This document shows, in pieces, positions 45,989-54,310 of a DNA stretch of 64,000 nucleotides; the stretch's first letter is position 1, and each line of letters starts with the position of its first letter. A program made the position numbers and the translations under genes. The notes below the pieces were generated by a model. It was not told where the DNA came from. It saw nothing but the letters and a program-made list of their open reading frames with translations, and did not search any database. The stretch comes from Micromonospora arborensis (GTDB lineage: Bacteria > Actinomycetota > Actinomycetes > Mycobacteriales > Micromonosporaceae): contig NZ_PYBV01000011.1 in the NCBI RefSeq assembly GCF_003205615.1, positions 245,499-309,498 on the forward strand, read 5' to 3'.

Positions 45989-46491
45989 TCAGTAGTAGTC
46001 CTGGACGATCGGCGGGGGTGGCACGTTGCGGTGCTGCGCCACCCGCACCTCCCACCGGCTGCGTCGGCGTCGCGCCTCGCGGTCTGCCGAACTGCGGTGG
46101 TAGGTCTCCGGAGGCCGGGCCAGCCCATAGATGTCCCCCCACCACTCCCCCTGCTCAGGGTCGAGAATGGTGTCCAGGTGCGAGGGATAACGGCGACCCG
46201 CGCCGTCGTGAACGTCCTCGCGGTCGGCCATCGGTTGGATGACCCGGCCCTCCTGGTCCACCACTGTCAGATAGAGCCCGGCCGTAGCGAGCAAGCGCTC
46301 CAGCACGGCCAAACTCGGTGTCATGCTGCCGGCCTCGACCTTCCCACGGTCGAGGGTGAAACCTTGGCGAATCGTGCCATCTGGCGCTGACCCAGTCCTT
46401 TGATGCGGCGAGCCCGACGCACCAGGCCAGCGATGGGAAAGCGACCGACGGTGGGGCCGGGGGACGGAGAAGGAACGAGCGCCGAAGCCAT
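45989..46491 (-). pseudogene. Frameshifted XRE-type regulator
   Basis: The HTH is split between two frames. From the ATG at 46491 one frame reads GRFPIAGLVRRARRIKGLGQRQMARFAKVSPSTVG; the rest of the helix (KVEAGSMTPSLAVLERLL) and the ~120-residue C-terminal part lie in the neighbouring frame ending at 45989. A single missing base near 46341-46347 (the G/A run before AAGGTCGAG on the minus strand) restores one ~168-residue protein. It is either a recent pseudogene, a sequencing error, or a frameshift site. The intact protein would be an XRE regulator with a Tyr/Trp-rich C-terminus of unknown ligand. Confidence 0.75.
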
Positions 46492-46541
46492 ACGACCACA
46501 ATCCGTAACCCGAACGCTCGATGCAATCCTGTGGAGAAACC

Positions 46542-46550
46542 TGTGGACAA
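46542..46550 (-). promoter_or_regulatory. DnaA-box-like sequence
   Basis: TTGTCCACA on the minus strand, identical to the actinobacterial DnaA-box consensus, with a one-mismatch copy (TTCTCCACA) 13 bases to the left. Two boxes alone do not make an origin. Confidence 0.4.
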
Positions 46551-46592
46551 CTATTGAGAGCCGGGGACCGAGGGCATCCCACGTCACCTTCG

Positions 46593-46651
46593 CTCTGCTT
46601 CAGTGAAGGCAACACTCAGAGGCCCGAACTGTTGCCTCCGCTGAAGCAGAG
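46593..46651. repeat. Large imperfect palindrome
   Basis: An 11-bp outer stem (CTCTGCTTCAG 46593-46603 with 46641-46651), a 4x4 internal loop, then a 7-bp inner stem (GGCAACA 46608-46614 with 46630-46636). It lies between the hemB stop (46758) and the start of the broken regulator. Confidence 0.8.
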
Positions 46652-46757
46652 CAAAGGGTGGGAAGAGGCACACCAGGGCGCAGCCCAAGGAAGGAGGGGC
46701 GCTGCCCAAGGCGCCCGGGCGCGGCCGTAGCGCGGGGCGGCCACGAGGCGATGATCG

Positions 46758-47741
46758 TCAGTAGCGCTGGCGGAGCAGCTCGGCGGCCTCGACCGCCCAG
46801 TAGGTGAGGATGACCTGCGCGCCGGCCCGCTTGATCGAGGTGAGCGTCTCCAGCATCACCCGCTCCCGGTCGATCCAGCCGTTCGCGGCGGCCGCCTCGA
46901 CCATCGCGTACTCGCCGGAGACCTGGTAGGCGGCGACCGGGACGTCCACCGCGGCCCGGACCGCCGACACCACGTCGAGGTAGGGCAGCGCCGGCTTGAC
47001 CATCACCAGGTCGGCACCCTCGGCGACGTCCAACGCCACCTCGCGCAGCGACTCCCGCAGGTTGGCCGGGTCCTGCTGGTAGGTGCGCCGGTCGCCCTCC
47101 AGCGCCGACTCCACCGCCTCCCGGAACGGGCCGTAGAAGGCGGAGGCGTACTTCACCGCGTACGCCAGCACCGAGACGTCCTGGTGCCCGGCGGCGTCGA
47201 GCGCTTTGCGCACCACGCCGACCTGGCCGTCCATCATCCCGGACGGCCCGACCATGCCGACCCCGGCGGCGGCCTGGGCCACCGCCATCTCGGCGTACGC
47301 GGCAAGGGTGGCGTCGTTGTCGACCTCGCCGTCTCCGGTCAGCAGCCCGCAGTGTCCGTGCGAGGTGAACTCGTCCAGGCACAGGTCGCTCATCACCACC
47401 GTGGCGTCGCCCACCTCGGCCACCACGTCGCGGATGGCGACGTTCAGGATGCCGTTCGGGTCGATGCCGCCGGAGCCGGTCGGGTCCCGCTGCTCCGGCA
47501 CCCCGAAGAGCATGATCCCGCCGACCCCGGCCTGGACCGCCTCGGCCGCCGCCTTGCGCAGCGAGTCCCGGGAGTGCTGGAGCACCCCCGGGAGCGACGA
47601 GATGGCCCGGGGCTCGGTGAGCCCCTCCTTCACGAACATCGGCACGACCAGCTCGGCCGGGTCGACCCGGGTCTCGGACACCAGCCGGCGGATCGCCGGG
47701 GTGCGGCGCAGACGGCGGGGCCGGATCTCGGGGTACGACAT
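46758..47741 (-). CDS. hemB: Delta-aminolevulinic acid dehydratase (porphobilinogen synthase)
   Basis: 327 aa. Condenses two 5-aminolevulinate molecules to porphobilinogen, the second common step of tetrapyrrole synthesis. Both active-site Lys are visible: [13 protein letters not shown] and [12 protein letters not shown]; the metal region is [14 protein letters not shown], the Mg/partial Zn type without the third Cys. Full length. Last gene of the rex-hemA-hemC-hemD-hemB operon, 21 bases after hemD. Confidence 0.97.
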   Translation of the reverse strand: MSYPEIRPRRLRRTPAIRRLVSETRVDPAELVVPMFVKEGLTEPRAISSLPGVLQHSRDSLRKAAAEAVQAGVGGIMLFGVPEQRDPTGSGGIDPNGILNVAIRDVVAEVGDATVVMSDLCLDEFTSHGHCGLLTGDGEVDNDATLAAYAEMAVAQAAAGVGMVGPSGMMDGQVGVVRKALDAAGHQDVSVLAYAVKYASAFYGPFREAVESALEGDRRTYQQDPANLRESLREVALDVAEGADLVMVKPALPYLDVVSAVRAAVDVPVAAYQVSGEYAMVEAAAANGWIDRERVMLETLTSIKRAGAQVILTYWAVEAAELLRQRY

Positions 47742-47762
47742 GAGAGGCCTTCCTGAAGACGA

Positions 47763-49343
47763 CTACCGGAAGCGCAGGGCGGTCGGCCCCTGCACCTTCG
47801 AGCCGCGGCGCTGCTTGGCCGGCATGGCGGCCAGCTTCTCGCGCAGCTCGACGGCGTAGGCGGCGAGCGCCTCCACCAGGTCGGGCACCGAGGCGTGCGG
47901 CGGCTGGACGTCGACCCGCAGGCCGAACTCCGTCGCGGTCTCCGCCGTCTTGGGCCCGATGACGGCAACAACGGTACGCGCGTGCGGCTTCCCGGCGATA
48001 CCGACGAGGTTTCGCACCGTGGAGGATGACGTGAACAAGACAGCGTCGAACCCGCCCGACTTGATCGCGTCCCGGATCTCGGCGGGCGGCGGCGCGGCCC
48101 GCACCGTCCGGTACGCGGTCACGTCGTCGACCTCCCAGCCGCGCTCGGTGAGCCCGGCGGCGAGCGTCTCGGTGGCGATGTCGGCGCGCGGCAGCAGCAC
48201 CCGGCCCACCGGGTCGAGGATCTCGTCGTGCGGGGAGAACTCGGCCAGCAGCCCCTCGGAGGACTGCTCCCCGGCGGGGATCAGCTCCGGCTGGATGCCG
48301 AACGCGCGGACCGCGTCCGCCGTCGCCTCACCGATGCAGGCGATCTTGACGCCGCCGAAGTGCCGGGCGTCGAGCCCGTGCTCGGCGAACTTCTCCCAGA
48401 CCGCGCGGACCGCGTTCACCGACGTGAAGATCACCCAGGCGTACCGGCCGTCGACCAGGCCCTTGACGGCCCGCTCCATCTGCGCCGGGGTGCGCGGCGG
48501 CTCGACCGCGATGGTCGGCACCTCGCACGGGATCGCCCCGTACGCGCGCAGCCGGGCGCTCATCGCGCCAGCCTGCTCCTTGGTACGGGGTACGAGCACC
48601 TTCCAGCCGTACAGCGGGCGGTTCTCCCACCAGCTCAGCTTGTCGCGCTGGCCCACGCCGACGCCGATGGTGAGCACCACCCGGCCGGTGAAGCCGAGGG
48701 CGGCGGCCACGAAACTGTCGACGGTCGACGTGGTCGTGTACTGGGTCTCGCCGGTGCCGTCGCCGGTCACACCGACACCGGTGGTGCCGTCGACCCCGGC
48801 GGCGAGCAGCCCGTCCCGGACGGCGGCGAGGTCGCCGGCGTCCACGGCGAGCGCGAGCGAACCCCGGCCGACGGCCGTGGCCAGCGCCTCGAAGTCCAGT
48901 GCGCTGACGTCCTCGACGTCGGCGGCCGTACGCACACCCGGCAGCGGGACCCCCGCGTAGGTGGCCACACCCTCGGCCTGACCCACACCGGGCACCACCT
49001 CGAAGTGGGCGGCGGTACGGGCCACCGCCTGCACCTCCTTCACCACCGAGTCGTGGCCGAACGGGTCGCCGGCGACCAGGTGCACCGCGTTCAACCCGGA
49101 GCGGGCCGCGGAGATCAGCACCTTCGCCACATCCCCCGGTGCGCCTTCGGCGGGGGTGAACTCGGCATCGTCCCTGGCATCGGCGCGGACGACGGCGAGC
49201 AACGACTCCGGGACTCCCCGGTCGTAGATCACCTGGTCGGCGTCGACCAGGGCGTCGTGCGCCCGACGGGTCAGCAGGCCCGGGTCACCGGGGCCAGCCC
49301 CGACGAACGCGATACGGCCGACGGGCTTACGGGTGCGGGTCAT
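47763..49343 (-). CDS. hemD: HemD with N-terminal SUMT-like domain
   Basis: 526 aa. The C-terminal ~260 residues are uroporphyrinogen-III synthase (VLVPRTKEQAGAMSARL, WVIFTSVNAVRAVWEKF, CIGEATADAVRAFG, DAVLFTSSSTVRNLVG, VIGPKTAETATEFG), closing the macrocycle with ring-D inversion. The N-terminal ~240 residues follow the uroporphyrinogen-III methyltransferase (CobA/CysG) fold, starting FVGAGPGDPGLLTRRA, but the GDPF-GRG and PGISS signatures are eroded (GDPFGHDSVVKE, VPGVGQAEGV), so methylation is doubtful. ATG start overlaps the hemC stop by 4 bases. The same fused organisation is known from Mycobacterium Rv0511. Confidence 0.93.
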   Translation of the reverse strand: MTRTRKPVGRIAFVGAGPGDPGLLTRRAHDALVDADQVIYDRGVPESLLAVVRADARDDAEFTPAEGAPGDVAKVLISAARSGLNAVHLVAGDPFGHDSVVKEVQAVARTAAHFEVVPGVGQAEGVATYAGVPLPGVRTAADVEDVSALDFEALATAVGRGSLALAVDAGDLAAVRDGLLAAGVDGTTGVGVTGDGTGETQYTTTSTVDSFVAAALGFTGRVVLTIGVGVGQRDKLSWWENRPLYGWKVLVPRTKEQAGAMSARLRAYGAIPCEVPTIAVEPPRTPAQMERAVKGLVDGRYAWVIFTSVNAVRAVWEKFAEHGLDARHFGGVKIACIGEATADAVRAFGIQPELIPAGEQSSEGLLAEFSPHDEILDPVGRVLLPRADIATETLAAGLTERGWEVDDVTAYRTVRAAPPPAEIRDAIKSGGFDAVLFTSSSTVRNLVGIAGKPHARTVVAVIGPKTAETATEFGLRVDVQPPHASVPDLVEALAAYAVELREKLAAMPAKQRRGSKVQGPTALRFR

Positions 49344-50308
49344 TCTGTGCTCCCAAATTGCTGGGTCCCCGGGCCGGTGTGTCCTTCGTGGCCGAGGATC
49401 GAGTCGGCGCCGAGGTCGAGGAGTTCGGCGGCGAGTGCCTTACCGATCTCCGCCGCGTCGGCGGGCGTTCCGGTGCGGGACAGCCGGAGGTCACGAGTGC
49501 CGTCCGGGCTGATCACCGCCCCGCGCAGGTAGATCTCATCGCCGGTATCGCCCTCGGCGAGTTCCGCGTAGGCGGCGACGGGTGCGCTGCACCCGGCCTC
49601 CAGGGTTGCCAGAAACGCGCGTTCCGCGGTGACCGCAGCACGCGACGGTGCGTGGTCCAGCACCGCGAGCAGCTCGACCAGGTCCTGGTCGTCGACCCGG
49701 CACTCCACGGCCAGCGCACCCTGGGCGGGGGCGGGCAGCATCAGCATCGGATCAAGCGTCTCGGTGATCTCGTCGGCCCGACCGATCCGGGCCAGCCCGG
49801 CTCGGGCCAGGACGACGGCGTCCAGGTCGGCCTCGGGGCCGACCACCCGCGCCAGGCGGGTGTCGATGTTGCCGCGGATCGGGGTGACCTCCAACTGCAG
49901 GCCGAGCGCGTGCAACTGGGCGATGCGGCGCAGCGCGCCGGTGCCCACGGTCGCCCCGGGCGGCAGCTCGGCGAGCGTCCGGCCGCCCTGGGCGATCAGC
50001 GCGTCGCGCGGGTCCTGCCGGGCCGGCACCGCCGCGATGTGCAGCCCGCCGGCGGCAGCCGTGGGCAGATCCTTGTAGGAGTGCACCGCGAAGTCGATCG
50101 TCCGGGCGGTCAGCGCGTCGCGCAGCGCGGAGACGAACACCCCGACGCCGAGCCGGTGCACCGGCGCGTTGGAGCGGTCGCCTGCGGTGACCACCTCGAC
50201 CAGCTCGACCGGGCGGCCGGTGGCGGCGGTCACCGCCTCGGCGATCTGGCCGGACTGGGCCATCGCCAGGGCGCTGCCCCGGGTGCCGAGACGCAGGGGG
50301 ACGGTCAT
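49340..50308 (-). CDS. hemC: Hydroxymethylbilane synthase (porphobilinogen deaminase)
   Basis: 322 aa. Polymerises four porphobilinogens to preuroporphyrinogen. LRLGTRGSALAMAQSG opens the fold, HSYKDLP carries the catalytic region, and Cys240 in LEAGCSAPVAAYAEL is the dipyrromethane cofactor attachment site. Four-base overlaps link it to hemA and hemD, so the three are translationally coupled. Confidence 0.97.
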   Translation of the reverse strand: MTVPLRLGTRGSALAMAQSGQIAEAVTAATGRPVELVEVVTAGDRSNAPVHRLGVGVFVSALRDALTARTIDFAVHSYKDLPTAAAGGLHIAAVPARQDPRDALIAQGGRTLAELPPGATVGTGALRRIAQLHALGLQLEVTPIRGNIDTRLARVVGPEADLDAVVLARAGLARIGRADEITETLDPMLMLPAPAQGALAVECRVDDQDLVELLAVLDHAPSRAAVTAERAFLATLEAGCSAPVAAYAELAEGDTGDEIYLRGAVISPDGTRDLRLSRTGTPADAAEIGKALAAELLDLGADSILGHEGHTGPGTQQFGSTE

Positions 50309-51702
50309 CGCGCACCTCCGTTGGGTGGGGTCGGCTCGGCGGCGTCGGCTCCGGACACCGGATCGATGCCGGGGAGCACCCTGCCGAAGTCAGGAGTGAG
50401 CACGTCGGGAACGGTGTCCACCGGTGAGGTCTGCGGCACCTCAAGGTCGAACAGCTCGCGCAGCAGGGCCGCGTACTGGTCGCCGCCGGGCTCCGCGGCC
50501 AACTGGCGGACCTTGACGGTGGGTTGGTGCAGCAGCCGCTGCACGACCCGGTGCACCGTGCGGGCCACCTCGGCCCGCAGGTCGTCGCCGAGGTCGGGGC
50601 GACGCTGGGCCAACCGGCGAAGCTCGGCGGTGACCACGTCGTCGGCGCGGCCGCGCAGCGCGGCCACGGTGGGTGCCACGTCGGCGCCGCGCAACCAGGT
50701 GAGGAAGCCCTCCACCTCGCCCTGCACGATCCGTTCGACGGCGGCCGCGTCCGCGGCGGCCGGCCCGTCGGCGAGCAGCGCCGCCATCCGGTCGATGTCG
50801 ATCACCTCGACGCCGGGCAACTCGGCGACGCCCTCTTCGACGTCGCGCGGGACGGCCAGGTCGAGCAGGACCAGCGGGCCCCGGAGCGGGTCCCGCTGAG
50901 CCAGCGCCGCGCTGACGACCGCTCGGGTGAGGACCGGTTCGGTGGACGCGGTGGCGGCCACTACGATGTCCACTGTGGAGAGGGTGGCGACCAGCTCGGT
51001 CATCGGCGCGGCACTCGCCCCGTACGACTCGGCGAGCCGGACGGCCCGGTCGGCGCCCCGGTTGCTGACGGTGAGCGGCCCGGCGCCCAGCCGGGACAGC
51101 GTGGCCACCCCGAGCGAGCCCATCGCGCCGGCGCCGACCACCAGGGCCGGGTGGCCGGCGAGGTCACCGTCGAGGTGCCCGGCGGCCAGCTCCAACGCGG
51201 CGGTGACGACGCTCTGGCCGGCCCGGTCGATGCCCGTCTCGGCATGGGCCCGCTTACCGACCCGCAGCGCCTGCTGCATCAGCTCGTGCAGCAGCCGGCC
51301 GGCCGAGTCGGCGCCGGTGGCCCAGTGGTACGCGTCACGCAACTGGCCGAGGATCTGCGCCTCGCCGACCACCATCGAGTCCAGGCCGGAGGCGACCCGG
51401 AACACGTGATCCACGGCGGCGGTGTCGTAGTGCACGTACAGGTGGCTGGCGAGCGCCGCCGGCGAACTGCCGGCCTGCTCGGCCAGGACGGCGCAGACGT
51501 CACCGAGCCCACCGTGGAAACCGGACACGGCGGCGTAGACCTCCACCCGGTTGCAGGTGGAGACGATGACCGCCTCGGCCACGTACGGCTGGGCGATCAG
51601 CTGGTCCAGGGTGCGGGTCAGGTCGGCGGGAGGAACGGCCAGTTGCTCCAGCGTGGCGACCGGGGCGGTCCGATAGGACGCGCCGACGACGAGCAGTTTC
51701 AC
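50305..51702 (-). CDS. hemA: Glutamyl-tRNA reductase
   Basis: 465 aa. First committed enzyme of the C5 pathway to 5-aminolevulinate. Catalytic Cys50 lies in VSTCNRVEVYAAVSG; the NADPH fold shows ALVVGAGAMGSLGVATL; the C-terminal dimer helix ends the protein with an acidic extension. GTG start at 51702 overlaps the rex stop as GTGA, with GGAGG 10 bases upstream; the longer frame lies within rex in another frame. Its position directly behind rex places haem synthesis under redox control. Confidence 0.97.
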   Translation of the reverse strand: MKLLVVGASYRTAPVATLEQLAVPPADLTRTLDQLIAQPYVAEAVIVSTCNRVEVYAAVSGFHGGLGDVCAVLAEQAGSSPAALASHLYVHYDTAAVDHVFRVASGLDSMVVGEAQILGQLRDAYHWATGADSAGRLLHELMQQALRVGKRAHAETGIDRAGQSVVTAALELAAGHLDGDLAGHPALVVGAGAMGSLGVATLSRLGAGPLTVSNRGADRAVRLAESYGASAAPMTELVATLSTVDIVVAATASTEPVLTRAVVSAALAQRDPLRGPLVLLDLAVPRDVEEGVAELPGVEVIDIDRMAALLADGPAAADAAAVERIVQGEVEGFLTWLRGADVAPTVAALRGRADDVVTAELRRLAQRRPDLGDDLRAEVARTVHRVVQRLLHQPTVKVRQLAAEPGGDQYAALLRELFDLEVPQTSPVDTVPDVLTPDFGRVLPGIDPVSGADAAEPTPPNGGAR

Positions 51703-52469
51703 GTGCCGATCGCCTCCTGGGTGTCGGTGGCCGCGAACCCGCCCGGCAGGGCGGTGAGAGCGGACCCGCCGGTGGCGGGCAGCGCGGTCAGCGACGCCTT
51801 GCGGTGCTCGTGGAAGGACAGAATCTGCAGCTCGATGGCGAGGTCGACCTTGCGCACGTCGACCCCCTCCGGAACCGAGAGTACGCACGGCGCGAAGTTG
51901 AGGATGCTCGTCACGCCGACGGCGACCAGTTGGTCGGCGACCTGCTGGGCGGCGGCGGCGGGGGTGGCGATCACGCCGATCGCGAGAGATTCCTCGGCGG
52001 CGACCGTCGGCAGGTCGTCGACATGCCGGACTACCAGGCCGTTGATCTCCTCGCCGACCCGGGAGGGATCGGCGTCGAGCAGTGCGGCGATCCGGAAGCC
52101 TCGGCCGGCGAAGCCGTCGTAGCCGGCCAGAGCGTGACCGAGATTACCCACGCCGACCAGGGCGACAGCCCGCCGTTGGGTGAGCCCGAGCACATTCTCG
52201 ATCTGCTCGATCAGCAGCGCGACGTCGTAACCGACCCCCCGGGTGCCGTACGAGCCGAGGTGGGAGAGGTCCTTGCGGAGCTTGGCGGAGTTGACTCCGG
52301 CGGCGGCGGAGAGACCCTCGCTGGACACCGTCTCGTACCCGGTGTCGGCGAGGTTGTGCAGCGCGCGCAGGTACTCCGGGAGCCGAGCGACGGTCGCCTC
52401 GGGCAGATCCGGGAGCGCCGGTACGGCACCGGCGCGGCCGGGCACGCCTGGGTGACGGTGCTGACTCAT
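51699..52469 (-). CDS. rex: Redox-sensing transcriptional repressor Rex
   Basis: 256 aa. N-terminal winged helix (~28-85: YLRALHNLADTGYETVSSEGLSAAAGVNSAKLRKDLSHLGSYG region), Rossmann NAD(H)-binding domain (~100-210) with VGVGNLGHAL at 105-114, and the C-terminal domain-swapped helix. NADH binding releases Rex from DNA. ATG at 52469 gives the intact winged helix; the frame is open further up but reads low-complexity. A near-consensus Rex operator lies 121 bases upstream. Heads the haem operon, as in Streptomyces. Confidence 0.97.
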   Translation of the reverse strand: MSQHRHPGVPGRAGAVPALPDLPEATVARLPEYLRALHNLADTGYETVSSEGLSAAAGVNSAKLRKDLSHLGSYGTRGVGYDVALLIEQIENVLGLTQRRAVALVGVGNLGHALAGYDGFAGRGFRIAALLDADPSRVGEEINGLVVRHVDDLPTVAAEESLAIGVIATPAAAAQQVADQLVAVGVTSILNFAPCVLSVPEGVDVRKVDLAIELQILSFHEHRKASLTALPATGGSALTALPGGFAATDTQEAIGT

Positions 52470-52589
52470 GAGACTCCGTGCGGTGCGATCCTCGGCCAAC
52501 TCCGCTGGTCGGCCGCTTATGGACTCCCGCTGGCGACCGAGGTTGCCGGCTGTGCTAGCAGGGCGCGTCGGAGTCACAGAGTAGGCGCT

Positions 52590-52605
52590 TGTGAAGACGT
52601 GCACA
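52590..52605. promoter_or_regulatory. rex: Rex operator (ROP)
   Basis: TGTGAAGACGTGCACA differs at one position from the Streptomyces Rex consensus TGTGAANNNNTTCACA and is extended by T and A on the flanks. Its place upstream of rex implies autoregulation of the rex-hem operon by NADH/NAD+ ratio. Confidence 0.8.
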
Positions 52606-52610
52606 AATCG

Positions 52611-52866
52611 CGATCTTGCCGCTGCGTGACGCAACCTCACCAGCACCTCCATTCCGCAAGATCGATCTGGCGGGTCTTCGCCTTCGCCGCCCGGGCGATT
52701 ATTGCTCAATCCCGACTTCTCTGACCAATCCCGCGCCCCACCCACCCCCACCCACCCCCCACGCCCCCACGCCCCCCCCCACGCCCCCCCACGCCCGCGA
52801 TCTTGCACTTGCTGTCCCCGCATCACGCCCATACCGGACGAGTCGGCGACTGAAAGTGCAAGATCG
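52611..52866. repeat. C-rich tract flanked by GATCTTGC palindromes
   Basis: First inverted repeat CGATCTTGC (52611-52619) with its partner 52656-52664; C-rich tract with CCCCA/CCCCCACG units 52735-52797; second inverted repeat CGATCTTGCACTT (52798-52810) with its partner 52854-52866. Same plan as the element at 36421-36592, but with a different palindrome. Confidence 0.85.
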
Positions 52867-52933
52867 ACGCAGCAGAGGCGCGGAGGTGACGCAGCAGAGA
52901 GGTGCGGAGGTGACGCAGCGGAGGCGCGGAGGT
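52866..52933. repeat. Tandem repeat, ~22-bp unit, three copies
   Basis: Units 52866-52887, 52888-52911 and 52912-52933 share GACGCAGC-GAG-GCGGAGGT, with one 2-base insertion in the middle copy. Confidence 0.85.
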
Positions 52934-53005
52934 AGGGACAGCACTACGAGGGAGAGGCGGGACTTCGGGATGGGGACGGACAGCACGGATGCCTAGCCTT
53001 TGGGC

Positions 53006-54310
53006 ATGACCGCAGTTGCCGCCACCAGCGACCAACCGATGCTGGCACCGAGCATCCCCCGCCAGCTCTTCGTCGACTCCGGGTACGTGCTGCTCGGCCT
53101 GCCGCTGGCGGTGGCCAGCTTCGTGGTCCTCCTGGTCGGTCTCGCGGTCGGCGTCGGCCTGGTGGTCACGGTGATCGGCCTGCCGATCCTCAGCGGCACC
53201 CTCTACGCCGCCCGTGGGTTGGCCGACGTCGAGCGGCTGCGGCTGCCCGCGGTGCTCCGGCAGCCCCGGATCCGGCCGCACTACCGGCTGCCCGAGGCGG
53301 GTGCGAACGCCTGGCGGCGGATCTTCGTGCCAATGCGGGACGCCCAGTCCTGGCTCGACCTGGCGCACGGCATCCTGCGGCTGATCGCGGCGGTGGGCAC
53401 CTTCGTGGTGACCCTGTCCTGGTGGATCGCGGCCATCGCCGGCTCGCTCTACTGGGCCTACGACTGGGCCCTGCCCCGAGCCGACGGCGAGGGTGACCAG
53501 GACCTGGCGCAACTGCTCGGCCTGGGCGACTCGACCACCGCCCGGATCGGTCTGTACACCGCGCTCGGGGTGTTCTTCCTGATCACCCTGCCGATCGTGG
53601 TTCGGGGTTGCGCGCTGCTGCAGGCCAGCTTCGCCAAGGCCATGCTGACCGGAGTGGCCGAGATGCGCGACCGGATCACCGTGCTGGAGGAGCAGAAGCG
53701 GGCCGCCGTGTCCGCCGAGGCGTCCGCGCTGCGCCGGTTGGAACGCGACATCCACGACGGCCCCCAGCAGCGCCTGGTGCGCCTGGCCATGGACCTCAGC
53801 CGGGCCCGGATGCAGCTCGCCTCCGACCCGGAGGCCGCCGGCCGGACCATCGACGAGGCGGTCAGCCAGACCCGGGACACGCTGGCCGAGCTGCGGGCAC
53901 TGTCCCGGGGCATCGCCCCGCCGATCCTGGTCGACCGGGGCCTGCCCAGCGCCCTGGCCGCGATCGCCGGACGCGGGCTGATCCCGATCGAGCTGCAGGT
54001 GGACCCGCAGCTCGGCACCCCGGCAGGGCGGCTCGACCCGGCGGTGGAGAACACCGCGTACTTCGTGGTGTCCGAGGCGCTGACCAACGTCGCCAAGCAC
54101 AGCCGGGCCACCGAGGCCGTGGTTGCCGTCGCCCGGCAGGGCGGCCAACTCCAGGTTCGGGTCGGCGACGACGGGCAGGGCGGCGCGCACCTGGCCAAGG
54201 GGCACGGGCTGGCGGGCATCGCCGACCGGGTTCGGGCTGCCGGCGGTGAACTGATGGTGGTCAGCCCTGCCGGCGGCCCCACCGAGATTCGCGCGGAGCT
54301 ACCGCTGTGA
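53006..54310 (+). CDS. NarL-type two-component sensor histidine kinase
   Basis: 434 aa. A membrane sensor domain of the actinobacterial Sensor type (~20-205: four helices, two near each end) precedes HisKA_3 (phospho-His in RRLERDIHDGPQQRLVRLAMDL) and a HATPase (ALTNVAKHSRATEAVV, VGDDGQGGAHLAKGHGLAGIADRV). Start at ATG 53006; TTG 53000 is possible. Overlaps the response regulator by 4 bases (GTGA). The sensed stimulus is unknown; related LiaS/DesK-like kinases monitor the cell envelope. Confidence 0.92.
   Translation: MTAVAATSDQPMLAPSIPRQLFVDSGYVLLGLPLAVASFVVLLVGLAVGVGLVVTVIGLPILSGTLYAARGLADVERLRLPAVLRQPRIRPHYRLPEAGANAWRRIFVPMRDAQSWLDLAHGILRLIAAVGTFVVTLSWWIAAIAGSLYWAYDWALPRADGEGDQDLAQLLGLGDSTTARIGLYTALGVFFLITLPIVVRGCALLQASFAKAMLTGVAEMRDRITVLEEQKRAAVSAEASALRRLERDIHDGPQQRLVRLAMDLSRARMQLASDPEAAGRTIDEAVSQTRDTLAELRALSRGIAPPILVDRGLPSALAAIAGRGLIPIELQVDPQLGTPAGRLDPAVENTAYFVVSEALTNVAKHSRATEAVVAVARQGGQLQVRVGDDGQGGAHLAKGHGLAGIADRVRAAGGELMVVSPAGGPTEIRAELPL

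Larger units (their letters stand above)
52470..53005. other. Divergent intergenic region rex / two-component system
   Basis: 536 bases without a gene. Contents: the Rex operator (52590-52605), a GATCTTG inverted repeat (52611-52664), a C/A-rich tract (52735-52797), a second GATCTTGCACTT inverted repeat (52798-52866) and a ~22-bp tandem triplet (52866-52933). Confidence 0.8.

Noticed and set aside
46542..46550. Replication origin
   Set aside because: Only two DnaA-box-like sites, with no dnaA, dnaN or A/T-rich unwinding region nearby.
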